5,995 nt of DNA from Candidatus Calidifonticultor daggyaiensis. GTDB lineage: Bacteria > Actinomycetota > Humimicrobiia > Humimicrobiales > Humimicrobiaceae. The number at the start of each line of letters is the position of its first letter. The first letter of the stretch is position 1. A program made the position numbers and the translations under genes. Shown here piece by piece: positions 1-5,631 of the stretch. The stretch is taken from positions 1-5,995 of the forward strand of contig JACVJA010000099.1 of NCBI GenBank assembly GCA_015661035.1, read 5' to 3'. A model generated the notes under the pieces. That model did no database searches. It saw only the letters and a list, made by a program, of their open reading frames with translations, and had not been told where the DNA came from.

Positions 1-1021
1 CTGTATCTTTACCACCAATTATTCCAGCAATAGCAACAGCCTTTTTTTCATCTGCAATTACAAGCATTGATTCATTTAACACCCTTTTATTATTATCAAT
101 ACATAAAATACTTTCATTATTTACTGCTCTTCTTATGATAATTTTATTTGAGTGCAAAAGTTCTTTATCAAACGCATGCATAGGTTGGCCAACTTCATGC
201 ATAACATAATTAGTCAAATCAACAACTAAATCAACTGGCCTATAATCACACAATATTAACCGATTTTTTAACCATAAAGGGCTTTTTACAGCTGGAATAT
301 CTGAAAATATTTTTGCTGAATACCTGGTGCAAAGTAAATAGTCGCTTATTTCAATTAAAAAATTATTAACAAGATTTATTTCATCATCAAATTTATATTT
401 TAATGGCATAAAACCAACCTTAAGTAAAGCACTGACTTCTCGTGCTATGCCCATTATACTTAAGCAATCTGGTCTGTTAGGTGTAATTTCAAGTTCAAAA
501 ACAATATCATCAAGCCCAGCTTGCTGTGCAAAGCTCTCGCCAATTTTTAAATTTTGTTTAGGTAATACATAATTTTTAGAATTTGATAACTCTTCATAAT
601 TGTTTAAAACCATAATTCCATCTGCATCATTACCTATACCTAACTCTATTTCCGAACATAACATTCCTTCTGAAAGTATACCTCTTAAACGGGTATGTTT
701 AATTTTTAATCCTTGTGATGTTACAGCACCCTCTAATGCAACAACTACTTTGTCATCTTTTTTAAAATTAGTAGCACCACAAACAATATTTAAAACCTTA
801 TTTTTTATATCAACTTTGCATACAGAAAGCTTATCAGCATTTGGATGAGGGTAAAAATCTATTATTTGTCCTACTATAAAATTTTTATATTTACTGCCAA
901 AGTCCTCAATTTTTTTAACTTCTGTACCACTCATAGTTAAGAGGCTAGCAACCTCTTCAGGCACTAGTTCTTTATCCTTTAAATCTAAAAATTCTTTAAC
1001 CCAATTTAAAGTTATTTTCAC
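1..1021 (-). CDS. pheT: Phenylalanyl-tRNA synthetase beta subunit, N-terminal 340 residues (cut by window edge)
   Basis: This is the beta chain of the cytoplasmic alpha2-beta2 enzyme that charges tRNA-Phe; it supplies tRNA binding and the editing domain. I translated 340 uninterrupted codons, and the gene runs off the left edge (family length is about 800 residues). Residues 1-14 are the usual opening (MKITLNWVKEFLDL). The EMAP-II/OB-fold tRNA-binding domain lies at about 40-150, with YPHPNADKL at 57-65. The conserved TPNRPDCLSIMGIAREV is at 180-196. The B3/B4 editing region includes VVDLTNYVMHEVGQPMHAFD at 266-285 and AIAGIIGG at 330-337. The start is GTG at 1021-1019, preceded by AAGGGG at 1035-1030 with an 8-nt spacer; no ATG fits the conserved N-terminus. 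It follows pheS after 90 nt on the same strand, as expected for a pheST operon. No odd features or frameshifts were seen. Confidence 0.97.
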   Translation of the reverse strand, partial: MKITLNWVKEFLDLKDKELVPEEVASLLTMSGTEVKKIEDFGSKYKNFIVGQIIDFYPHPNADKLSVCKVDIKNKVLNIVCGATNFKKDDKVVVALEGAVTSQGLKIKHTRLRGILSEGMLCSEIELGIGNDADGIMVLNNYEELSNSKNYVLPKQNLKIGESFAQQAGLDDIVFELEITPNRPDCLSIMGIAREVSALLKVGFMPLKYKFDDEINLVNNFLIEISDYLLCTRYSAKIFSDIPAVKSPLWLKNRLILCDYRPVDLVVDLTNYVMHEVGQPMHAFDKELLHSNKIIIRRAVNNESILCIDNNKRVLNESMLVIADEKKAVAIAGIIGGKDT

Positions 1022-1111
1022 AAATCTTGCCCCTTAGTATTGTTATTATTGTGACTATTAAAATTCTGACTTTTAAAATTTATGCTATTTAAGTTATTAA
1101 ATTTATTAATA

Positions 1112-2152
1112 TTAAAATTGATTAATAAACCTTAAATCATTTTCATAAAATAATCTTATATCATTTATTCCAAATTTAAGCATACAAATTCTTTCAATTC
1201 CCATGCCAAATGCAAAACCGCTAATTTCATCTGCATTATACCCAACATATTTATAAAGATTAGGATCAACCATGCCTGCACCTAAAATTTCAAGCCATCC
1301 AGAGCCTCCACAAGTTCTACACCCTTTACCATTGCATATATTACAAGATACATCAACCTCTGCGCTTGGCTCAGTAAATGGAAAATAATGCGGCCTAAAC
1401 CTAACTTTTCTTTCTTTACCAAAAATTTCATGAACAAATTTTTCTAAAATCCATTTAAGATTTCTAAAATTAATGCCATAATCAACTACAAGGCCTTCTA
1501 TTTGGGTAAACATAGGTATGTGAGAAATATCATAATCACGTCTATAAACTTTGCCAGGACTTATTATATAAATTGGGGGCTTATTTTTTTCCATGTATCT
1601 TATTTGAACAGGAGAAGTCTGGGTTCTTAATAAAATGTTTTCAGAAATAAAAAAAGTATCATGTAGGGATCTTGCAGGATGGTCTTCTGGAGTATTTAAA
1701 GCTTCAAAATTATAATACTCTGTCTCAACCTCTGGACCTTCAGCAATATTAAAACCCATACCAATAAATATTTCTTCTATTTCTTCAATTACTTGAGATA
1801 TTATATGCTTTCTACCTATATTTAATTTTGTTCCAGGTAAGGTTAAGTCAATCCTTTCTTTTAAGAGTTCTTGCTCAAACTGTAAGCTCTTAAAATATTT
1901 TTCTTTATCATTAATTTTTTGTTCAATCTGCTTTTTAACAATATTTGCTTCTTTTCCAACAACAGGTTTTAAATCATTCGGTAAATTTTTAATATTACTT
2001 AAAACATTTATTATGAAACTTTTTGAGCCTAAGTATTTTGTTTTCAATACATAAAGACTCTCCATACTCTCTATATTTTCAATTTCTGTAGTAAAATTTT
2101 TAAAATTTTGGGATATTTCCTTTAAAATATCTTCAATATTATAATTATTCAT
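1112..2152 (-). CDS. pheS: Phenylalanyl-tRNA synthetase alpha subunit
   Basis: This is the catalytic class II subunit that forms Phe-AMP and transfers Phe to tRNA-Phe, in complex with PheT. It has 346 residues, the normal length. A lysine- and glutamate-rich N-terminal helical arm spans about 1-100. The catalytic domain follows: RSLHDTFF at 161-168, RTQTSPVQIRYM at 176-187, motif 2 with PGKVYRRDYD at 199-208 and QIEGLVVD at 217-224, FPFTEPSAEVDV at 257-268, and motif 3 with GFAFGMGIERI at 312-322. Between the FTEPSAEVDV strand and GAGMVDP (291-297) sit four cysteines, C270, C273, C278 and C281, a zinc-knuckle-like insert also known from Bacillus-type PheS. The start is ATG. Its ribosome binding site is weak: AGGT touches the ATG and GGGATAAG lies 11 nt further up. 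The gene is 216 nt downstream of rplT and precedes pheT. It is complete and apparently intact. Confidence 0.97.
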   Translation of the reverse strand: MNNYNIEDILKEISQNFKNFTTEIENIESMESLYVLKTKYLGSKSFIINVLSNIKNLPNDLKPVVGKEANIVKKQIEQKINDKEKYFKSLQFEQELLKERIDLTLPGTKLNIGRKHIISQVIEEIEEIFIGMGFNIAEGPEVETEYYNFEALNTPEDHPARSLHDTFFISENILLRTQTSPVQIRYMEKNKPPIYIISPGKVYRRDYDISHIPMFTQIEGLVVDYGINFRNLKWILEKFVHEIFGKERKVRFRPHYFPFTEPSAEVDVSCNICNGKGCRTCGGSGWLEILGAGMVDPNLYKYVGYNADEISGFAFGMGIERICMLKFGINDIRLFYENDLRFINQF

Positions 2153-2284
2153 ACCTATAATTACTTATCCCTATTTATAAATTATCATAAAATATTGCAA
2201 AATATTAATAATTATTAATATTAATACAAAATTATTAACAATACCTAATAATAAAGAAGCTTACCAAGTTTATTAAAATTACTC

Positions 2285-2322
2285 CTAATTGTTAAAATTA
2301 TTGCTAGTTGTTAGAATCGCTG
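2285..2322. repeat. Degenerate 19-bp tandem pair in the rplT-pheS gap
   Basis: Plus-strand bases 2285-2303 (CTAATTGTTAAAATTATTG) and 2304-2322 (CTAGTTGTTAGAATCGCTG) align without gaps at 14 of 19 positions. All five differences are transitions. A further GTTAAAATT follows at 2322-2330. The low sequence complexity makes a chance alignment possible, but adjacency and the transition-only pattern suggest an old tandem duplication. It lies in the 216-nt gap 2153-2368, which otherwise holds only AT-rich sequence with no ORF, tRNA or GC-containing terminator hairpin that I could find. Confidence 0.45.
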
Positions 2323-2336
2323 TTAAAATTCATTTC

Positions 2337-2375
2337 TAATTTTAAATTTTAAGAAGTAATTTTAAATTTTAAGAA
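2337..2375. repeat. Perfect 19-bp tandem direct repeat overlapping the rplT stop
   Basis: The plus-strand sequence TAATTTTAAATTTTAAGAA occurs at 2337-2355 and again at 2357-2375, identical and spaced 20 bp apart. The 2357-2375 copy contains the rplT stop codon (2371-2369) and part of the preceding serine and valine codons. The other copy lies just downstream of the gene. It looks like a slippage or short tandem duplication at the gene's 3' end. The units are partly self-complementary (AATTTT/AAAATT) but contain almost no GC and no separate T-run, so I do not call a terminator here. Confidence 0.85.
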
Positions 2376-2731
2376 ACAGCAATTTGGCTTTTAGCAATTT
2401 CTACTAATTCTGAGAATGCTTTTGGATCATTTACAGCAATATCAGACAATATTTTTCTATTGATATCAACCTTGGCTAATTTTAAACCATTTATAAATTC
2501 ATTATAAGATAACCCATTTAGCCTTGCAGCTGCATTTATACGTGTTATCCATAATCTTCTAAATGTCCTTTTTTTATTTTTCCTATCACGATAAGCATAA
2601 GTTAAAGATTTTAAAAGCTCTTCTTTTGCAAGCCTATAGCTCCTACTATGAGAGCCATAATAGCCACTTGTAGCTTTTAGTACCTTTTTATGTTTTTTTC
2701 TCTTAATAACGCCTCTTTTAATTCTTGTCAT
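2369..2731 (-). CDS. rplT: 50S ribosomal protein L20
   Basis: L20 binds 23S rRNA early in large-subunit assembly, and in well-studied bacteria it also represses its own operon. The protein has 120 residues, normal length or slightly long. The basic N-terminal extension covers about 1-60 ([19 protein letters not shown], then GYYG at 23-26 and [20 protein letters not shown] at 46-65). The globular C-terminal rRNA-binding domain follows, with [20 protein letters not shown] at 65-84, AVNDPKAF at 99-106 and a final helix. The start is ATG at 2731, preceded by a GAGGTGA-type Shine-Dalgarno sequence about 8 nt upstream. It begins 17 nt after rpmI, so the two are almost certainly co-transcribed and possibly translationally coupled. 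The stop codon lies inside a 19-bp tandem repeat, which did not change the reading frame. Confidence 0.98.
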   Translation of the reverse strand: MTRIKRGVIKRKKHKKVLKATSGYYGSHSRSYRLAKEELLKSLTYAYRDRKNKKRTFRRLWITRINAAARLNGLSYNEFINGLKLAKVDINRKILSDIAVNDPKAFSELVEIAKSQIAVS

Positions 2732-2748
2732 AACAAACTCACCTCTTT

Positions 2749-2943
2749 CTAAATTCCTAACTGTCTTCTAATTCTAGGATAATCTGCAGAAGAAACTTCA
2801 GTTTCTTTTCCAAGGCTTCTTTTTCTTTTTGAATTCTTTTTTGTTAAAATATGGCTTTTATAGGCTTTTACTCTCATTATTTTTCCAGTACCTGTTAGTT
2901 TAAACCTTTTTGCAGCTCCTCTATGAGTCTTTATTTTTGGCAT
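2749..2943 (-). CDS. rpmI: 50S ribosomal protein L35
   Basis: L35 is a small basic structural protein of the large ribosomal subunit. It has 64 residues, the normal length. The hallmark opening [20 protein letters not shown] (1-20) is present, followed by [18 protein letters not shown] at 29-46 and a short C-terminal helix ending RIRRQLGI. The start is ATG, with AGAGGT about 8 nt upstream. It sits 18 nt downstream of infC and 17 nt upstream of rplT, the universal infC-rpmI-rplT arrangement. No deviation from the family was seen. Confidence 0.98.
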   Translation of the reverse strand: MPKIKTHRGAAKRFKLTGTGKIMRVKAYKSHILTKKNSKRKRSLGKETEVSSADYPRIRRQLGI

Positions 2944-2961
2944 ATCTGCTACCTCTCTTGA

Positions 2962-3495
2962 TTAAATAAATTTTGACGATATAGAACCTGAGCTCTGTGG
3001 TTCTAAAACCATTATAATATTATAGCCTTCAAGTTTTGGGTATTGTTCAATGTTACACACATTTTTAAATTCTTCAACTATACCTTCCATGATGCTCATT
3101 CCAATATTTGAATGAATAATCTCCCTGCCTTTAAAAGACATGGTTATTTTTACTTTATTACCCTTTTCAATAAATTTTTGTATCTGCTTCTTTTTTATGT
3201 TTAAATCATTTTTATCTATTTTTGGCCTTAACTTAACTTCTTTTACAACAATCTGGGTTTGCCTTTTCTTTCGCTCTTTTTCAGATATCTCCATCTGATA
3301 TTTATATTTACCATAATCCATTATCTTGCATACTGGAGGAGTAGCATTTGGTGCAACCTCTACAAGATCTAAATCTCTCTCATATGCAAGTTTTAAAGCC
3401 TCACTAACTGGTAAAATACCTACTTGAGACCCTTCTTCATCAATAACCCTAACTTTTGGGACTCTAATTTGCTCATTAACTCTGATATTTCTAAT
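2962..3495 (-). CDS. infC: Translation initiation factor IF-3, read from an ATT start
   Basis: IF3 binds the 30S subunit, prevents premature 50S joining and checks start-codon/initiator-tRNA pairing. Read from ATT at 3495-3493 the protein has 177 residues, the usual length. The N-domain opens RNIRVNEQIRVPKVRVID and continues through SEALKLAYERDLDLVEVAPN to CKIMDYGKYKY (MDYG begins at residue 59). A lysine-rich linker follows, then the C-domain with MSFKGREIIHSNIG and YPKLEGYNIIMVLEPQ. No ATG, GTG or TTG lies in frame between the stop at 3504-3502 and the ATG at 3321, and that ATG would remove the whole N-domain. The GGAGGTG site at 3512-3506 and the conserved VNEQIR segment place the start at the ATT. 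A rare AUU start is the known infC autoregulatory device in E. coli and Bacillus. The gene heads the infC-rpmI-rplT unit. Confidence 0.96.
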   Translation of the reverse strand: MRNIRVNEQIRVPKVRVIDEEGSQVGILPVSEALKLAYERDLDLVEVAPNATPPVCKIMDYGKYKYQMEISEKERKKRQTQIVVKEVKLRPKIDKNDLNIKKKQIQKFIEKGNKVKITMSFKGREIIHSNIGMSIMEGIVEEFKNVCNIEQYPKLEGYNIIMVLEPQSSGSISSKFI

Positions 3496-3505
3496 AGTTG
3501 GCTAA

Positions 3506-3512
3506 CACCTCC
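3506..3512 (-). promoter_or_regulatory. infC ribosome binding site (supports the ATT start)
   Basis: On the minus strand the sequence is GGAGGTG, a strong match to the anti-Shine-Dalgarno sequence, with a 10-nt spacer to ATT at 3495-3493 (12 nt from the GGAGG core, slightly long). The next conceivable non-canonical start, ATC at 3486-3484, would be 19 nt away. An in-frame TAG at 3504-3502 limits the gene on its 5' side. Confidence 0.85.
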
Positions 3513-3541
3513 ATTAAATTTTTAATAATTTATTTTTTTAT

Positions 3542-3572
3542 AAAAAAAATAGGTAGAAATCATCTACCTATT
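3542..3572 (-). terminator. Intrinsic terminator/attenuator hairpin in the infC leader
   Basis: Bases 3548-3557 and 3563-3572 form a perfect 10-bp stem with a 5-nt loop; the core pairs are GGTAG with CTACC. On the minus strand the stem runs directly into eight T residues (3549-3542). It is thus a well-formed rho-independent terminator for minus-strand transcription, and a T-tract after the stem is missing on the plus strand. It lies about 30 nt upstream of the infC ribosome binding site, so full termination here would stop infC expression. That position fits a leader attenuator at least as well as the end of the upstream transcript. Confidence 0.85.
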
Positions 3573-3585
3573 GTTTTAAAAATAC

Positions 3586-3796
3586 ATTGCTCAAATATTT
3601 ATGAAATAATTTTTAATACTTATAAAAACAACTTTTAATGCTACTAAACTAATTTTTATAAAAATTCTTACAAAAAATGGCCTATGTTCCAAAATAAAAT
3701 AAATAAAAATAAATAATGAAATTAATTCTGTAAAATTAAATAATTTAATAATGTTTAATATATTAATAAAAACTTTATTATAAATATTTGAACAAT
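3586..3796 (-). promoter_or_regulatory. Candidate infC-rpmI-rplT leader RNA closed by a long-range helix
   Basis: Minus-strand bases 3796-3780 and 3602-3586 can pair over 17 contiguous positions including one G-U pair. The core is CAAATATTTAT against ATAAATATTTG. The helix encloses about 177 nt of AT-rich sequence that contains smaller hairpins, for example the 16-bp palindrome AATTTTTATAAAAATT at 3651-3666. The 3' arm ends 13 nt before the terminator stem. In Bacillus subtilis the same operon is controlled by L20 binding a structured leader and causing premature termination; this architecture resembles that arrangement. I did not recognise the L20 leader family by sequence and found no convincing antiterminator, so the function is inference. 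Confidence 0.45.
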
Positions 3797-3842
3797 TATT
3801 TAAACCAGATTAGCTAAGAACTAATAATATAATATCGTACAC

Positions 3843-3899
3843 TTTTATATTTTTATATTTTTATATTATTTTTTATTATTTATATTTTTATTATTTATA
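3843..3899. repeat. Low-complexity AT tandem repeats
   Basis: The unit TTTTATAT occurs three times in tandem at 3843-3866 (plus strand). A 14-base unit, TTTTATTATTTATA, occurs at 3871-3884 and 3886-3899 with a period of 15. The stretch is almost purely A and T with no coding potential. It may be a slippage-prone simple repeat or serve as an AT-rich upstream element; the sequence does not decide between these. Confidence 0.8.
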
Positions 3900-3976
3900 A
3901 TTTATTGATATAACTTTTATAATTATATTAATAATATTAATAATTTTTCCTTATTTTTTATTTTTCTTGCTATCTG

Positions 3977-4024
3977 GTGAGAAATAAATGATTTCTATTT
4001 CTTCTTTATTTCATGCTTACTCAC
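3977..4024 (-). other. Bulged hairpin with competing inner fold
   Basis: On the minus strand GTGA (4024-4021) and GAAATAAA (4012-4005) can pair with TTTATTTC (3988-3981) and TCAC (3980-3977). This gives 12 bp with an 8-nt one-sided bulge and a 16-nt loop. A shorter hairpin, AGAAAT with ATTTCT (3996-3991 and 3985-3980), would compete with it. There is no T-run after it on either strand, so it is not an ordinary terminator. It lies about 80 nt beyond the radical SAM stop and could belong to that gene's 3' UTR or to a long infC leader. Confidence 0.35.
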
Positions 4025-4105
4025 ATGAACAAATAAAATTTTAAAAGAGCAAATATACTAAATTGGAAATTATATAGATATTTTTAAAAAATACAACAAA
4101 AATAA

Positions 4106-5449
4106 TTAGCTTGCTTTCTCCTTTTCCTCGTTAGGAACGTATTCCTCTTGCCATACCCTATCTGCAATCCTGCCATAAGCACAAGAATATTCATCTAATT
4201 GTTTCGCTAAATCAGTAACAATTGATTCAGCACCTGGATGTGTAGGATAAGCGCCAGTTTCTGCTACAATCTCTCTTAATATATGAGGGTTATCTATGAT
4301 ACTGCAAGGCCTTAAATGGTTTTCTGTGTATGGCTGTCTTTTTCTAAAAGCCATAAAAAATGGGCTTGTTAAAACTTCAGCTAAACTTTTTTCTTTTATA
4401 TTATCAGCAGCAAAATGAACAAAAACACAAGGTTCTACATCTCCATTTACATTAATATGAAGGTAATTTTTTCCACCTGCCATACAGCCATTAACAAGGT
4501 TACCATCATTCCAAAAATCAGCAACAATTATATTTTTAGTCTTTCTAATCTCTAAAATTCTTCTTCGCCTATAATCTCTTTGCTCTGGCGTCGGCATTAA
4601 ATCCAAGTTTGGTTCTCTGCCAATTGGGATATAATTAAAATACCACCCAATAAAGCAGCCTTTTTCAACAAAGAAATCAACAAATTCATCGCTTACCACT
4701 AACTCATTATTATTTCTGGTCGCAGTAACAGAGTATCCAAATAACACTCCATTTTCCCTTAAAGCATCCATTGCAGCCATAATTCTTTGCCAAGTACCTT
4801 CTCCACGCCTAGCCATTGTTTCTTTTTCAAAACCTTCAACACTTATGCATGGTACTGCATTTCCAAGTTGGGCAAGCTTTTTTGCAACCTTATCGTCAAT
4901 CATAGTTCCATTTGTATATATTTGGAAGAAAGAATTATTATGTCTTTCTAAAAAATCATAGAAATGTTCCCACACAAACGGCTCACCACCAGTTATAACA
5001 AAAAAGTAAAGTCCAATATCATTTGCTTCATCAATTATACGATTACAAACATCATAGGGCAAATCATCTTTTTTGGAATATTGCCAAGCATAGCAGCCGT
5101 AACACTTAAGATTACATTTCATTGTTGGACTGATAACTAAATGATTTGGCGGAGTAATGCCGTATTTTTCAGCAAACGCTTTTCTTTTGGGTTGACCTTG
5201 AATCATTGCATTATTAATAAGATTTAAAACAACTTTATTTCTAACTTCAGGAGACATTCTAGTTGCTGCACGTTTAAGATTTACAAGTAAATTCTCAAGA
5301 AAGTCTCTCTCTTCCTTTTTTCTCAATTTATAAACTCTTCCCTTTACCAGTGAAAGCCATCTTTCATCAGAAATTTTTGGAAGAACTTTTATAACACTTT
5401 TAATTGCAGCTGAGGTAGTATATAGCCTAACTTTTTCCTTAAGAGTCAT
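4106..5449 (-). CDS. Radical SAM enzyme with C-terminal cysteine-rich (SPASM/twitch-like) region, function unknown
   Basis: The protein has 447 residues from ATG at 5449. It should bind a [4Fe-4S] cluster, cleave S-adenosylmethionine and start a radical reaction; the substrate is unknown. Residues 1-100 are helical and basic, with no signal peptide. ISPTMKCNLKCYGCYAWQY holds the CxxxCxxC cluster motif (C112, C116, C119). TGGEPF at 153-158 is the SAM-binding motif, and CISVEGFE at 201-208 is a later barrel strand. The C-terminal part has NGCMAGG (C322), a G-x-V-x-PC segment (NGDVEPC, C341), RPC (C382) and C423, which could hold an auxiliary Fe-S cluster. AAGGAG lies 7 nt from the ATG, whereas the in-frame GTG at 5455 is only 1 nt from it, so ATG is preferred. 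Peptide or RiPP maturation, lipid or cofactor modification are all possible. No precursor peptide gene is visible beside it. In the few stretches I counted it was a little less AT-rich than the non-coding DNA. Confidence 0.93.
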   Translation of the reverse strand: MTLKEKVRLYTTSAAIKSVIKVLPKISDERWLSLVKGRVYKLRKKEERDFLENLLVNLKRAATRMSPEVRNKVVLNLINNAMIQGQPKRKAFAEKYGITPPNHLVISPTMKCNLKCYGCYAWQYSKKDDLPYDVCNRIIDEANDIGLYFFVITGGEPFVWEHFYDFLERHNNSFFQIYTNGTMIDDKVAKKLAQLGNAVPCISVEGFEKETMARRGEGTWQRIMAAMDALRENGVLFGYSVTATRNNNELVVSDEFVDFFVEKGCFIGWYFNYIPIGREPNLDLMPTPEQRDYRRRRILEIRKTKNIIVADFWNDGNLVNGCMAGGKNYLHINVNGDVEPCVFVHFAADNIKEKSLAEVLTSPFFMAFRKRQPYTENHLRPCSIIDNPHILREIVAETGAYPTHPGAESIVTDLAKQLDEYSCAYGRIADRVWQEEYVPNEEKEKAS

Positions 5450-5456
5450 AATCACT

Positions 5457-5462
5457 CTCCTT
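5457..5462 (-). promoter_or_regulatory. Ribosome binding site that decides the radical SAM start
   Basis: AAGGAG on the minus strand is separated from ATG at 5449-5447 by 7 nt (AGTGATT), an ideal spacing. The in-frame GTG at 5455-5453 follows it by one base and cannot be the start used with this site. The protein therefore begins MTLKEKV, not MIMTLKEKV. Confidence 0.85.
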
Positions 5463-5510
5463 ATTCTTATTTAAATTTTTTAATACAAACTAATGTTTTT
5501 TATGAATACA

Positions 5511-5516
5511 ATTATA
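5511..5516 (-). promoter_or_regulatory. Possible -10 element for the radical SAM gene
   Basis: A consensus TATAAT on the minus strand lies about 60 nt upstream of the ATG, in the 168-nt gap after thrS. The -35 region at normal spacing is poor (CTTTAT); a better TTTACA (5554-5549) is 32 nt away and too far to pair with it. In such AT-rich DNA a lone hexamer is weak evidence. No intrinsic terminator was found between thrS and this gene, so read-through from thrS is also possible. Confidence 0.4.
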
Positions 5517-5587
5517 ATAGATTATTCTTAAAAATAAAGAAAAAAATTTGTAAAACTTCTTACTTAATTTTATTTAAGATTTAACTA

Positions 5588-5631
5588 AAGTTGGATCAAG
5601 GTTGGATCAAGGCATTGCTAAGGTATTGCTT
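5588..5631. repeat. 11-bp tandem repeat units spanning the thrS stop
   Basis: Four consecutive 11-bp units are visible on the plus strand: AAGTTGGATCA (5588), AGGTTGGATCA (5599), AGGCATTGCTA (5610) and AGGTATTGCTT (5621). Units 1-2 and units 3-4 are near-identical pairs, and the two pairs share the leading AGG (AAG in unit 1). The thrS stop codon (5620-5618) lies in the third unit, so the array covers the last codons of thrS and the sequence just beyond. It looks like recent tandem duplication. Confidence 0.8.

Larger units (their letters stand above)
3496..4105. other. AT-rich non-coding region between the radical SAM gene and infC
   Basis: No reading frame with a plausible ribosome binding site was found on either strand across these roughly 610 bases. 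Every minus-strand ATG I checked closes within a few codons. The region holds the 3' flank of the radical SAM gene, a bulged hairpin (3977-4024), a low-complexity tandem repeat (3843-3899), a long-range inverted repeat (3586-3796), an intrinsic-terminator hairpin (3548-3572) and the infC ribosome binding site. I could not identify the infC promoter, because the sequence is too AT-rich for -10 matches to mean much and no good -35 was seen. Confidence 0.8.

Noticed and set aside
600..848. Plus-strand open frame of 82 codons
   Set aside because: It lies wholly inside pheT on the opposite strand, has no plausible ribosome binding site and resembles no known protein. The minus-strand pheT frame has clear conserved motifs.
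3491..3514. Seven-codon minus-strand mini-ORF (ATG at 3514) whose stop overlaps the infC ATT start by one base
   Set aside because: Its ATG overlaps the GGAGG site used by infC and it has no ribosome binding site of its own, so translation as a leader peptide is unlikely.
3651..3666. 16-bp AT palindrome as a protein operator
   Set aside because: It is made only of A and T in a region of similar composition, so chance occurrence is likely. It is noted only as a hairpin inside the leader.
3496..4105. T-box riboswitch or small precursor peptide for the radical SAM enzyme
   Set aside because: No T-box sequence (TGGNACCGCG-like) was seen. The minus-strand ATG codons checked (for example near 4014, 4026 and 3587) reach a stop within a few codons.
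5549..5554. TTTACA as the -35 partner of the TATAAT at 5511-5516
   Set aside because: The spacing is 32 nt, far from the 16-18 nt needed, and no acceptable -10 lies 16-18 nt from it.
5563..5578. Small hairpin CTTAA-6 nt-TTAAG downstream of thrS as a terminator
   Set aside because: Only five A/T-rich pairs with a single G-C, and no T-run follows on the minus strand.
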